Notes: generated by a model not told the origin, from the letters alone. 64,000 nt of DNA from Agrobacterium larrymoorei (GCF_005145045.1 NZ_CP039693.1:62001-126000), one strand, 5' to 3'. Numbered from the stretch's first letter, positions 1 to 8,273 are shown. Made by a program: numbers and translations.

Positions 1-2
1 TT

Positions 3-218
3 CCTCGGCACGATCGACCTGTCCGATTTCGCTTATTTATTGTCGACGGGGGCAACAAGAGGGTCGGTGGTTCGATTCGGTTCAAGAGCAATGGTACGAC
101 TCGATATTTCGACATGCCTGTAAGGTTCGACTTCTCTTGCTCTGGGGCAGGTCGGCAAGGCGCCACCCCCTTTCCCGCTCCTTTTAACCGTTTAGAGAGC
201 AAGGTCGGCGAGACGTAG
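3..218 (+). CDS. 3' end of an unidentified gene (partial at window edge)
   Basis: The frame starting at base 3 is open from the window edge to a TAG at 216-218, giving 71 residues with no start codon of its own. The text includes RLFIVDGGNKRVGG and FDMPVRFDFSCSGAG, which looks more like protein than noise, but I recognise no domain. It would be the C-terminal part of a gene starting before the window. Its last 27 bases overlap the end of the degraded GGDEF fragment on the other strand, so one of the two is not functional. Chance remains a real alternative at this length. Confidence 0.35.
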   Translation, partial: PRHDRPVRFRLFIVDGGNKRVGGSIRFKSNGTTRYFDMPVRFDFSCSGAGRQGATPFPAPFNRLESKVGET

Positions 219-468
219 TAGATCTTCAAGTTCAGCTTGCTCACCGGAATCGATCGCAATTCCATGGATGCTCCGACGCATATTTCCACCCGAACGTTCA
301 GTGGCGCTTGAAGATTACACAACTCTGCGTTTGCTATCGACGAGATAAGATCGAGTTCCGAACCGTCGCTTCTGAGACCAATCATAAACTCGTCTCCACC
401 AAGTCTACCGACTAGGTTACAAGGCGCGCATCGGAAACGAACCGCACCAGCGACTTGCAGCGTTTAGA
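192..468 (-). pseudogene. Degraded GGDEF (diguanylate cyclase) domain fragment
   Basis: Read on the minus strand, this stretch encodes a recognisable GGDEF active-site segment, LVGRLGGDEFMIGL, preceded by VAGAVRFR. A frame change is then needed to continue into GIAIDSGEQAELEDLLRLADL, the usual C-terminal helix region of GGDEF domains, which ends at a TAA where the family normally reads ALY. An in-frame stop also lies just upstream of the active-site segment. With a frameshift, stops and no complete N-terminal half, it cannot make a working cyclase. The IS66 element to the right has inserted in the same remnant: the sequence across its target site contains FDGLARQTSF, reminiscent of the DxLTGLPNRxxF start of GGDEF domains. 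Confidence 0.6.
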
Positions 469-569
469 CAACGTTAGCGAATTCTTTGCCGTGATCCATC
501 AGGCTCTCCGATTGACCGATCGTAACGAAAGATGTCTGCCTCGCAAGACCATCAAAACAGCTCACACGT

Positions 570-577
570 TTTGATCG
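570..577. repeat. Target-site duplication, left copy
   Basis: The 8-bp sequence TTTGATCG lies directly outside the left terminal repeat of the IS66 element and is repeated exactly at 3702-3709 outside the right end. Eight-base duplications are the norm for the IS66 family. Confidence 0.9.
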
Positions 578-617
578 GTATCCCTCCGGCGTGGACCGCC
601 TTGCGAGTTTTTGGCGA
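578..617 (+). repeat. IS66 left terminal inverted repeat
   Basis: This end pairs imperfectly with the right end at 3662-3701. The shared core is CG-x-CG-x-GGACCGC followed by a T-rich stretch. The outermost three bases, GTA, agree with the common IS66 terminus, but the next few bases diverge between the two ends. Confidence 0.8.
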
Positions 618-668
618 TAACGTGATTTTGCGCTCTTGAGAGTGGACTTAAGAGCGCAATGAGGAACT

Positions 669-1010
669 ATGGCACAGGCCATTTTGCTGACGGGTCAAGA
701 ACGGCGTCGTCGTTGGTCACCGGACCGACGGCTGGAAATTCTGGAGGCAGCATTTGCTCCTGGGGCAAATGTCTCGGAGGTAGCGCGTCGTTTTGATGTT
801 TCGACGGGGCTGCTCTACACGTGGCGGCGCCAAGCGCTGACTGTGAAAGATGGGCCTGCTTTTGTGCCGGCAACAGTTCTGGATGTTTCTAGCGGTGGCG
901 ATGGTGGTGCGGCAACCATAGTTGTGGACTTTGCGAACTGTATCAAGGTGAGGATTGCCTCCGGCGTGCCTTGTGATCTTGCCGCTGCAGTGATGCGAGC
1001 GCTCAAATGA
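669..1010 (+). CDS. tnpA: IS66 family accessory protein TnpA (IS3/IS911-type helix-turn-helix)
   Basis: This 113-residue protein is the first IS66 gene. Residues about 15-60 hold a Tnp-1/IS911-type helix-turn-helix: RRRWSPDRRLEILEAAFAPG followed by VSEVARRFDVSTGLLYTWRR. In this family the small A protein is needed for transposition together with TnpB, though its biochemical role is not settled. The start is ATG at 669, just inside the left terminal repeat. The gene ends by overlapping tnpB by four bases (ATGA), so the two are probably translationally coupled. Confidence 0.9.
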   Translation: MAQAILLTGQERRRRWSPDRRLEILEAAFAPGANVSEVARRFDVSTGLLYTWRRQALTVKDGPAFVPATVLDVSSGGDGGAATIVVDFANCIKVRIASGVPCDLAAAVMRALK

Positions 1011-1354
1011 TCCCGATCAGTTCGAGCGTGCGGGTTTGGATTGCGAGCGGCCATTGCGATATGCGCAAGGGAATGCAGGGTCTTGCTCTGATCGTGCAGG
1101 AAGGTCTTGGTCGTGATCCGTTCAAGGGGGACGTTTTTGTTTTCCGCGGTAAAAGCGGCCGGCTGATCAAGGCTCTTTGGCATGACGGAATTGGGCTTTC
1201 GCTGTACGCAAAGCGGCTCGAGCGTGGCCGTTTTATTTGGCCGGTGACTGAGGGCGGAGCAATTGCGCTGACGGCTGGCCAGATGTCCTACTTGCTTGAG
1301 GGAATTGACTGGCGAAACCCGCAGCAGACATGGCGTCCGACGAGCGCTGGATAG
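1007..1354 (+). CDS. tnpB: IS66 family accessory protein TnpB
   Basis: The 115-residue product has the conserved IS66 Orf2 pattern: VRVWIASGHCDMRKGMQGLA near the start, then KGDVFVFRGKSGRLIKALWHDGIG as two adjoining blocks around residues 40-65, and YAKRLERGRFIWP. It is about the usual family length. Its ATG overlaps the tnpA stop codon. TnpB works with TnpA and TnpC in IS66 transposition, but its exact activity is unknown. A gap of 78 bases separates it from tnpC. Confidence 0.92.
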   Translation: MIPISSSVRVWIASGHCDMRKGMQGLALIVQEGLGRDPFKGDVFVFRGKSGRLIKALWHDGIGLSLYAKRLERGRFIWPVTEGGAIALTAGQMSYLLEGIDWRNPQQTWRPTSAG

Positions 1355-1432
1355 CGAATTTTGGCGAGGATTTGCCGCCATTGCCATCAAGAAAAGCTGT
1401 GCAAATCAGGGGTTTTGTGATTCACTTCGAGC

Positions 1433-3091
1433 ATGGAACCGGGCTTCGAAAATCACCGCGATCATGCTGCTGCTCTTGAAGCAGAATTGGCGACAGCGCG
1501 GGCGGAGCGTGCTGCTGCTTTGGCCGAATTGGCTGTTGCCAAGGCCAAGGAGGCCGACGATCAGGCCATCATTCTTCGCCAGAAAGTCTATATCGAAAAG
1601 CTGCAACGGGAGCTTCGCGGTCAGAAGTCGGAACGGACGGCGCGGCTGATTGCGCAGATGGAGCTGATGCTGGAGGACGCCGAAGCGACGGCGACCGAAG
1701 ATGAGCTTGCCGCCGAAATGGCCGTTGCTGCAGCATCTGCGATTGCGGTCACCGGCTTTACGCGCAAGCGGCCGGTCAAGAAGCCATTCCCGGAACATCT
1801 GCCGCGTGAGCGTGTTGTGGTGCCAGGGCCGGTTGCCTGCAGTTGCTGTGGCGGTGAACGGCTTCGCAAGCTCGGCGAAGACATCACCGAAACGATGGAG
1901 AGCGTACCGCGGAGCTGGAAGGTCATTCAGACGGTGCGGGAAAAGTTCACCTGCCGTGACTGCGAGAAGATCAGCCAGGCACCTGCACCCTTCCATGTCA
2001 TCCCGAGAGGATGGGCGGGGCCAAGCCTTTTGGCGATGATGCTCTGCGACAAGTTCGGCCAGCATATTCCCCTCAATCGCCAGGTCGAACGTTTTGCCTT
2101 GGAGGGTGTGCCGATCAGCCTGTCGACTGCAGCAGACGCGATTGGTGCGTGCTGCCAGGTCCTTGACCCGCTGGTGCGACGGATTGAAAGCCATACGTTC
2201 GCGTCTGAACGGATCCACGGTGATGACACGACCGTGCCGGTTCTAGCTCTCGGCAAGACCGCAACCGGCCGGATATGGAGCTATGTCAGGGACGATGCTC
2301 CGTTCGGCGGAACGGCTCCACCGTCGGTGATGTTCTATTATTCCCGGGACCGGGCCGGCGAACATCCACAGGCACATCTGGCCAATTATAGCGGTATCCT
2401 TCAGGCGGACGCCTATACCGGCTATGGCCAGCTCTATCTTCCTGATCGAAGTCCGGGCCCGATTTATGAAGCGGCGTGTTGGGCGCATGCCAGGCGGCCA
2501 TTCTTTGCGCAAGCCGATCTGGAGGCCAATGCGCGCCGAAAAGGGCAGGGTAAAAGTGCCGCCGTTATCTCACCAATCGCCTTGAACATGGTGCAGCGGA
2601 TCGACGCGCTGTTCGAGATCGAACGCCAGATCAATGGCCGCACTGCCGATGAGAGAAAAGCGATCCGCCAGCAATTATCAAAGCCGTTGATCGACGAGAT
2701 GGAAATATGGATACGCGACCACCGCGCCAGGTTGCCGCGTGACAACGACCTGGCAAAGGCATTTGACTATATGCTGAACCGCTGGGAATCCTTCACCCGC
2801 TTCCTCGACGACGGCCGGATTTGCCTGTCGAACAATTGCGCGGAGCGATCTCTGCGTGGTGTGGCCCTTGGACGAAAAGCCTGGCTATTTGCCGGTTCCG
2901 ACCGCGGAGGGCAAAGGGCGGCAGCCATGTACAGCCTGATCGTCACCGCGAAAATGAACCGCACTGATCCACAGACCTGGCTTGCAGATGTTCTCGCCCG
3001 CATCGCCGATCATCCTGCCAGCCTGATCGATGAACTTCTTCCCTGGAATTGGCGGAACCCCGCAACAAAATCTCTGCAGCAGGCGGCCTGA
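1433..3091 (+). CDS. tnpC: IS66 family transposase TnpC (DDE)
   Basis: This 552-residue protein is the catalytic transposase. It has an N-terminal coiled coil (about residues 5-65, rich in Ala, Glu and Lys), a zinc-ribbon-like segment with paired cysteines (CSCCGGE near 138 and CRDCEK near 175), then the IS66 core. The core includes ERIHGDDTTVPVL (first acidic residues), LQADAYTGYGQLY, and NNCAERSLRGVALGRKAWLF near the C terminus. The length matches intact family members. The stop codon overlaps the ATG of the passenger gene (TGATG). Confidence 0.95.
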   Translation: MEPGFENHRDHAAALEAELATARAERAAALAELAVAKAKEADDQAIILRQKVYIEKLQRELRGQKSERTARLIAQMELMLEDAEATATEDELAAEMAVAAASAIAVTGFTRKRPVKKPFPEHLPRERVVVPGPVACSCCGGERLRKLGEDITETMESVPRSWKVIQTVREKFTCRDCEKISQAPAPFHVIPRGWAGPSLLAMMLCDKFGQHIPLNRQVERFALEGVPISLSTAADAIGACCQVLDPLVRRIESHTFASERIHGDDTTVPVLALGKTATGRIWSYVRDDAPFGGTAPPSVMFYYSRDRAGEHPQAHLANYSGILQADAYTGYGQLYLPDRSPGPIYEAACWAHARRPFFAQADLEANARRKGQGKSAAVISPIALNMVQRIDALFEIERQINGRTADERKAIRQQLSKPLIDEMEIWIRDHRARLPRDNDLAKAFDYMLNRWESFTRFLDDGRICLSNNCAERSLRGVALGRKAWLFAGSDRGGQRAAAMYSLIVTAKMNRTDPQTWLADVLARIADHPASLIDELLPWNWRNPATKSLQQAA

Positions 3092-3675
3092 TGGCAGGTC
3101 CTCTCGTTCGCTTGAAGATCACGCTCGATGACGTTGATCCCTTGGTGATGCGGCGCGTTGTCGTGCCGTTCCGCATTCGGCTCGACCGGCTTCATGATGT
3201 TCTCCAGCAGGCTTTCGGCTGGACCAACAGTCATCTCTATGAGTTCAGGATCCGTGACATCGGATTCGGCGTGCCTGATGGCGGCTTTGATGACCCCATT
3301 GATGCTCGCAAGGAAACGCTTCTTGCCGCCATCGAAGATATCGGCGCGAAGTCATTCAAGTATCTCTATGACTTCGGTGACGGCTGGACGCACACAGTGA
3401 AAATCGAAAAGACCTTTCCGGCTACCCCCGGCTTTGATGATCCTTTCCTTCTCGAGGCTGTCGGAAGGTGCCCGCCAGAGGATGTTGGCGGCCCTTGGGG
3501 CTATGAAGAGTTCCGTGAGGCTATTGCCGACGTCAACCATGAGCGACATCAAGAACTGCTCGAATGGTGGGGAAGTTCAGACTACGACCCCAGCCAGGCC
3601 GATGCAAGAAATCTCGGCAAAAACGTCGAGGCTCTGGCTGCGAAATGGAAGCGCAGATCGCGCAAAAAAACCTGA
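3091..3675 (+). CDS. Plasmid pRiA4b ORF-3 family protein (IS66 passenger)
   Basis: The 194-residue product matches the pRiA4b ORF-3 family, first named from an Agrobacterium rhizogenes Ri plasmid: VRLKITLDDVDPLVMRRVVV at the start, LHDVLQQAFGWTNSHLYEF, then YDFGDGWTHTVKIEK and CPPEDVGGPWGYEEF. I chose ATG 3091 because it overlaps the tnpC stop; a TTG at 3049 would add 14 residues inside tnpC. The family has no established biochemical role that I know of. Here the gene lies inside the terminal repeats and therefore moves with the element. Confidence 0.9.
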   Translation: MAGPLVRLKITLDDVDPLVMRRVVVPFRIRLDRLHDVLQQAFGWTNSHLYEFRIRDIGFGVPDGGFDDPIDARKETLLAAIEDIGAKSFKYLYDFGDGWTHTVKIEKTFPATPGFDDPFLLEAVGRCPPEDVGGPWGYEEFREAIADVNHERHQELLEWWGSSDYDPSQADARNLGKNVEALAAKWKRRSRKKT

Positions 3676-3701
3676 CACTGCGGTCCTCGGCGAATGCTTA
3701 C
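3662..3701 (-). repeat. IS66 right terminal inverted repeat
   Basis: This is the right boundary of the element, ending CGAATGCTTAC at 3691-3701. It begins within the last codons of the passenger gene (stop at 3673-3675), so that gene ends inside the terminal repeat. Confidence 0.85.
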
Positions 3702-3709
3702 TTTGATCG
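3702..3709. repeat. Target-site duplication, right copy
   Basis: TTTGATCG is repeated exactly from 570-577. With the element removed, the original site would read CACACGTTTTGATCGCGACA. Confidence 0.9.
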
Positions 3710-4076
3710 CGACATCGGTATCAAAGCAGCAATCTTCGAAAAATGATTGGCAATAAAAACCAGAAATCCAAATATTGACGTTACGCCATGCGGCTTATTT
3801 TCATCTACTCAAGGCGATAAGGCGAGATAAAGCGCATCCTCCGAGTGCAAGTACATCGCACAAGGCTATCGAATGCACATCTTTGGATTGGCTTTTGACC
3901 AAGATTGCGGCAAGATTAGCATTAATGGGCTGCATATTGCCTATTTTTAAGGCGCCGTCATACCTAGTTCATTGCTAATTAATAATTATAGATGAATAGT
4001 AATATCCGAAATGCTCTCTGTCACAGATTAACCAGTCTTGGAAGGCACGATGCCGAGTGCCAGTAAAAGGATAGCT
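3710..4076. other. Intergenic region before the chemoreceptor
   Basis: This stretch is clearly more AT-rich than its surroundings and holds no convincing gene. A 67-codon frame at 3775-3978 shows no recognisable protein and has no ribosome-binding site. The chemoreceptor promoter should lie here, but no clear -35/-10 pair could be assigned by eye. Confidence 0.5.
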
Positions 4077-5981
4077 ATGTCTATTCGCGTAAAAATACTT
4101 TCATGTATCTTAGTGCTAGTTTCAATACTCGCAGCAACCTTCGCATTCAGTCTCTACTCTCTCGAGGAGCAGGGCAATAGGACCCACAGCATTGTGGCTG
4201 ACCGCGTTGTACCGATGGGTCAATTGAAGTCTATTTCTGATGATTACGCCGTCAAGATTGTTGATACTGTGCACAAGGTCAGTGCTGGCACAATGACCGG
4301 CGCGGAGGGCAGCCGCAATATTAGCGAAGCCATGGCGGATATCGACAAATCCTGGAACGCTTATACGGCGACCTATCTGACTGACGACGAAAAGAGGCTT
4401 GTCGCGGAATTCGAGGCAATTCGTAAAACCGCGGATGCGAAGATCAACGCGATTGGCCCACTTCTGTCCAGCGGAGACAACGCGGCCATCAACACCTTTG
4501 CCGATGGTCCGCTTTATAGCATTGTCGATCCATTGAGTGACTCGATTTCAAAGCTCATCGCCATCCAGCTTACCGCGGCGTTGGACGTGATGAGAACGGG
4601 CGATGAGGTCCAGTCGCTGACTTCTAATACGATGATCGTGCTTGGTATCATTGCAGCAGTCACCACAGTCATCTCGACTTTGATCGTGCAGCGCGGTGTC
4701 ATCAAACCACTTAACGCCATGACCGGCACCATGTCGGCGCTCACATCCGGCAAGCTTGATCTTGAGATCGCCGGCGCAGAGCGTAGTGACGAAATTGGGC
4801 AAATGGCACGCAATGTCGTGATTTTCCGCGACAACGCTATCGAGCGTATCCGTCTCGAACAGGAAGCCGATGCCAATCGCAGCCTGTCGGAGAAAGAACG
4901 CATGGCGCGTGAGGAGCAGAAGGCTCGGGAAGCGGCTGATACGCAGTTCGCCGTCGATAATCTTGCCGATGCGCTTTCCCGCCTGTCGGATGGCGATGTG
5001 TCCTACCGCATCAGCCAGCCGTTTGCCCAGCATCTCGATGTCGTGCGCGGCAACTTCAATGCCTCTGCCGAGAAGCTCCAGTCAGCGCTTTCGCGTGTCG
5101 CCAACAACGCCCGCGGCATCGACGCCGGTGCCAATGAAATCCGCTCAGCGGCAGACGATCTGGCCAAGCGCACCGAGCAGCAGGCCGCATCGGTCGAAGA
5201 AACCGCAGCGGCTCTGGAAGAGATCACCACCACGGTGAAGGACTCGACCAAGCGTGCGCAGGAAGCCGGTCAGCTGGTCGCCCGCGCCCGGACCGGTGCC
5301 GAACAGTCCGGCAATGTGGTGCGCAAGGCCGTTATCGCCATGGAGCAGATCGAGAAGTCTTCGTCTGAAATCTCCAACATCATCAGCGTCATCGACGAGA
5401 TCGCCTTCCAGACCAATCTGCTGGCGCTGAATGCAGGCGTGGAAGCGGCGCGTGCGGGTGAGGCGGGTAAGGGCTTTGCCGTGGTTGCGCAGGAAGTGCG
5501 TGAACTTGCTCAGCGCTCCGCCTCTGCGGCCAAGGACATCAAGGCGTTGATCACCACCTCCAACGCGCAGGTTCAGGAAGGCGTGGAACTCGTCGGTGAA
5601 ACCGGCAAGGCGCTGGAAACCATCGTCGCGGAAGTGCAGGAAATCAACCGGCATGTGATGGCGATCGTGGAATCGGCGCAGGAGCAGTCTTCGGGCCTCC
5701 AGCAGATCAACACGGCTGTGAACCAGATGGACCAGGACACGCAGAAGAACGCGGCAATGGTGGAAGAATCTACCGCCGCCAGCCACGGTCTGGCTCGTGA
5801 AGCGGCCTCGCTCAACCAGTTGCTCGGCCAGTTCAAGCTTGCCGGTTCCTACGACGCCCCGGTTCGCACAGCAACACAGGCCGAACGCCCGGCCCCGTCA
5901 CCAGCCCGCGCAATTGGCCGGAAAATCGCCTCCGCCTTCAATGGCAATGCGGCGGTGAAGCAGGATTGGGAAGAGTTTTGA
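4077..5981 (+). CDS. Methyl-accepting chemotaxis protein
   Basis: This 634-residue transmembrane chemoreceptor signals to CheA/CheW. The order is TM1 (about residues 7-29), a periplasmic four-helix-bundle-type sensor, TM2 (around MIVLGIIAAVTTVISTLIV, about 182-200), HAMP, a second HAMP-like linker, and a long cytoplasmic coiled-coil signalling domain. The hairpin tip reads EIAFQTNLLALNAGVEAARA. The last residues, DWEEF, fit the CheR/CheB docking pentapeptide. I chose ATG 4077 because AAAGGA sits five bases upstream; a TTG at 4038 and an ATG at 4050 are in frame but lack such a site. The ligand is not predictable. The gene stands alone, with a hairpin downstream. Confidence 0.95.
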   Translation: MSIRVKILSCILVLVSILAATFAFSLYSLEEQGNRTHSIVADRVVPMGQLKSISDDYAVKIVDTVHKVSAGTMTGAEGSRNISEAMADIDKSWNAYTATYLTDDEKRLVAEFEAIRKTADAKINAIGPLLSSGDNAAINTFADGPLYSIVDPLSDSISKLIAIQLTAALDVMRTGDEVQSLTSNTMIVLGIIAAVTTVISTLIVQRGVIKPLNAMTGTMSALTSGKLDLEIAGAERSDEIGQMARNVVIFRDNAIERIRLEQEADANRSLSEKERMAREEQKAREAADTQFAVDNLADALSRLSDGDVSYRISQPFAQHLDVVRGNFNASAEKLQSALSRVANNARGIDAGANEIRSAADDLAKRTEQQAASVEETAAALEEITTTVKDSTKRAQEAGQLVARARTGAEQSGNVVRKAVIAMEQIEKSSSEISNIISVIDEIAFQTNLLALNAGVEAARAGEAGKGFAVVAQEVRELAQRSASAAKDIKALITTSNAQVQEGVELVGETGKALETIVAEVQEINRHVMAIVESAQEQSSGLQQINTAVNQMDQDTQKNAAMVEESTAASHGLAREAASLNQLLGQFKLAGSYDAPVRTATQAERPAPSPARAIGRKIASAFNGNAAVKQDWEEF

Positions 5982-6014
5982 GCCAAAGACTCAAGATCAA
6001 CCATAGTGACGATA

Positions 6015-6045
6015 AGGCCGCCCACTCTCGTAATGGGCGGCTTAG
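6015..6045 (+). terminator. Hairpin after the chemoreceptor gene
   Basis: GCCGCCCA (6017-6024) pairs perfectly with TGGGCGGC (6034-6041) around a 9-base loop, 35 bases after the stop codon. Only a weak T-rich tail follows, so it is a probable rather than textbook intrinsic terminator. Confidence 0.7.
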
Positions 6046-6184
6046 TATTGTGTATGTCGCACGTCTCTGGCGCAGATCGTATGGTGAAGACCCTTCCGCA
6101 ATGCGCCTCGTTCACAACCAAGTCACGACAGGTAACGAGCAGCGCTTCCTGACCATCCTGGTATGCACTTATGGTGCCGTCCTT

Positions 6185-6222
6185 GGGGTCGTTTGCGGGA
6201 GGGGGCGGGATTTTACGCTAAG
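6185..6222 (+). repeat. Terminal inverted repeat of a Tn3-family transposon (single surviving end)
   Basis: The 38 bases from GGGGTCGTTTGCGGGAGGGG to TACGCTAAG have the form of a Tn3-family end: a G-run at the tip and the conserved ACGCTAAG at the inner end. From memory this is very close to the ends of Tn5393. The transposase remnant reads toward this end and stops within it. I found no matching opposite end in the following kilobase, so only one end remains. Confidence 0.8.
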
Positions 6223-6660
6223 GTTTCGGCCAACGATATTCTCCGGTGAGATTGATGTGTTCCCAACCGAGCGGCGAGACACGTGCCAGTAGATCGGTTG
6301 ATAACGGCTTTCCGGCCCATTTCTGGTTGGCGACGACTTCGCCGAGTTTCATGGTGTTCCAGAAGATGATGATGACTGCGAGATGGTGCGCCGAGCCATC
6401 GGATGATCGCATGCAGCGCTGGTCAGAGCTGCTTTTTCGGCTCTGCCGTCAACTCGGCTTCGACCCACAGGCCTGACCGATCATCGTCCAGTCGATATAG
6501 CCATTCAAAAGTGGTGGTGATTTTCGGTCGACAATCAAACTGGCCAGATAAGGCCGTATATTCTCCAACGCTTGCCAGGATGCGATCGGAGCGATACGAA
6601 GCTCGCAGAACTCCGAAATTTTTCGCTGACAATGACGTGATGAAATGCCGTGTTTGGTCA
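6218..6660 (-). pseudogene. tnpA: Remnant of a Tn3-family transposase (C-terminal end)
   Basis: On the minus strand, 6218-6412 encodes the characteristic last residues of Tn3 transposases, VSPLGWEHINLTGEYRWP, preceded by IIIFWNTMKLGEVVANQKW. Further upstream, in a different frame, SWQALENIRPYLASLIVDRK (about 6540-6600) matches the earlier part of the same domain. The pieces are out of frame and a large central part is missing, so the gene is dead. The stop codon at 6218-6220 falls inside the terminal repeat, as in intact members of this group. It marks a former transposon insertion later reduced by deletion. Confidence 0.8.
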
Positions 6661-6839
6661 TGCTCATTCCGTTTCTCTCGGCATCAGTACCAAGGGCGAG
6701 CGGGAATATGAGGTGCCCGTTAACAAAATATGTTTAGGGCAAGAGGTTATCTGTTGATCGCTGCGTCTTGAATGGAGAGCCGCAGCTTGTGGCACTGAGC
6801 GATAGACGGACTTGCAATAGCTCATGTGTCGCAATAATT

Positions 6840-6870
6840 ATGAGTTATAGAAAAGGCGGCTATAACTCAT
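6840..6870. promoter_or_regulatory. Perfect 11-bp inverted repeat over the fic start codon
   Basis: ATGAGTTATAG (6840-6850) is mirrored by CTATAACTCAT (6860-6870) around a 9-base spacer that contains the AAAAGG ribosome-binding site of the Fic gene. The last two bases of the right arm belong to the ATG at 6869. The dyad could be an operator for autoregulation, or an RNA hairpin masking the ribosome-binding site and start codon. The sequence alone cannot decide. Confidence 0.7.
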
Positions 6871-7975
6871 GAAATGGAACTGGCAAAACACTGATTGGCC
6901 AAACTTCAGGTACGACACCCCAAGCTTGTTACCGTTGGAGCAGAAATTCTTGCAGTCCGCCGGCGAGGTTATCGGTGCTGTCCGGCATTTCGACGAGGAC
7001 GATAGCAACCAACTTCGCATTGAGCTGCTGAGCGATGAAGCGGTTAAGACCTCAGAGATTGAAGGGGAATATCTGGACCGCGTGAGTGTTCAGTCATCGC
7101 TCCGCCGGCAGTTCGGGCTAAGCACTGATGACAGGCAGATCCGTCCCCAAGAGCGGGGGATCGCCGAGATGATGGCGGATGTCTATCGAAGCTGGCATAG
7201 GCCGCTGCGTCACGAGGGACTGTTCCAGTGGCATTCAATGCTGATGGCCGGAAATCGATATATTGAAACGGTTGGTGCTTACCGCACGCATGAAGACGCC
7301 ATGCAGATCGTGTCAGGTCGATTGGACAAGACCACAATCCACTTCGAGGCCCCCCCGTCTCGCCAGGTTACCGATGAGATGGAGACTTTCATTGCATGGT
7401 TCAATCAATCCGGGCCAGATGGTCAAACGTCGCTTCAAGCTTTGACGCGCGCAGCAGTAGGCCATCTTTATTTTGAAAGCATACATCCATTTGAGGATGG
7501 CAATGGCCGGCTCGGGCGCGCGCTCGCTGAGAAATCCCTGGCTCAGAACATAGGGCAGCCAAGCCTCATTTCACTCGCCTTTACGATCGAGAAGAGCCGG
7601 AAGGCCTACTACTCCGAACTTGAACGGCACCAACGCACGCTCGATATCACCGGCTGGATCATTTTCTTTGCAGAAACTATCCTGGATGCTCAACGGGCGA
7701 CGCTTGAGCGCATAGATTTTTTCATTCAGAAAGCAAAGTTCTATGATCGTTTTCGAGGCCAGTTGAACGAGCGGCAGGAAAAGGTAGTCGCGCGCATCTT
7801 CAAGGAAGGCACGGCAGGCTTCAAGGGGGGGCTAAGTGCCGAAAACTACATTTCGATCACAGGCACATCCCGCGCTACAGCAACACGCGACCTTCAGCAG
7901 CTCGTGGAGATCGGTGCACTGACGCGTACGGGTGAACGTCGGCATACCCGCTACTCGCTGTCACTGGAGAAATAA
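6869..7975 (+). CDS. Fic-domain protein (probable AMP transferase) with DUF4172-type N terminus
   Basis: This 368-residue protein has the full Fic motif HPFEDGNGRLGR at about residues 206-217, with the catalytic histidine and anion-binding loop intact. Fic enzymes transfer AMP or a related group from a nucleotide to a hydroxyl on a target protein. TSEIEG at residues 61-66 fits the inhibitory (S/T)xxxE(G/N) helix placed N-terminally, as in self-inhibited class II Fic proteins. The start, MKWNWQNTDWPNF, resembles DUF4172. The C-terminal third (SAENYISITGTSRATATRDL) looks like a winged helix-turn-helix, which would suit autoregulation through the palindrome over its start. No separate antitoxin gene is adjacent. 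Targets are unknown. Confidence 0.9.
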   Translation: MKWNWQNTDWPNFRYDTPSLLPLEQKFLQSAGEVIGAVRHFDEDDSNQLRIELLSDEAVKTSEIEGEYLDRVSVQSSLRRQFGLSTDDRQIRPQERGIAEMMADVYRSWHRPLRHEGLFQWHSMLMAGNRYIETVGAYRTHEDAMQIVSGRLDKTTIHFEAPPSRQVTDEMETFIAWFNQSGPDGQTSLQALTRAAVGHLYFESIHPFEDGNGRLGRALAEKSLAQNIGQPSLISLAFTIEKSRKAYYSELERHQRTLDITGWIIFFAETILDAQRATLERIDFFIQKAKFYDRFRGQLNERQEKVVARIFKEGTAGFKGGLSAENYISITGTSRATATRDLQQLVEIGALTRTGERRHTRYSLSLEK

Positions 7976-8273
7976 ATTTCGGCTAGGCAAAGCACTAGGT
8001 GAACGGCTGTTCGATTCCGCTAAAGGCGAAAAAAGCGCTCTATCGACGGGATCAGCGGCCACAGCAATGGCGCGACCACAACGTGCAACAGATAGCCTAT
8101 CGAACGTCGACTGCAGCAGGCCGCCAGAATATCGGTCCGTTTCGACCTCGATCGCCGCCAAGGCGGGCAAGCGCAACTCCGACTATCTTCAACCGCCCAC
8201 AGCGGAGTGAGGCGCTGCTCGTCCCTATCGCGCGACCGCCCCGTTACCGATCATCCAAGGGCGCTTCAGATCG
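7976..8273. other. Intergenic region after fic
   Basis: Several short frames cross this 298-base stretch in both directions, but none has a ribosome-binding site or recognisable protein. I see no clear terminator. Confidence 0.4.

Larger units (their letters stand above)
578..3701 (+). mobile_element. Complete IS66-family insertion sequence with passenger gene (3,124 bp)
   Basis: The element is bounded by imperfect inverted repeats: the left end starts GTATCCCTCCGGCGTGGACC and the reverse complement of the right end starts GTAAGCATTCGCCGAGGACC. Both continue with a GC step and a T-run. An identical 8-bp duplication flanks it at 570-577 and 3702-3709. Inside are the three standard IS66 genes, tnpA, tnpB and tnpC, in one direction, plus a fourth gene of the pRiA4b ORF-3 family overlapping the end of tnpC. 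All four frames are open, so the element may still be active. It sits in a degraded GGDEF remnant, a harmless landing site. Confidence 0.94.

Noticed and set aside
4548..5033. Long frames antisense to the chemoreceptor and other large genes
   Set aside because: They mirror codon structure of the real genes and contain His/Arg-rich text without domains.
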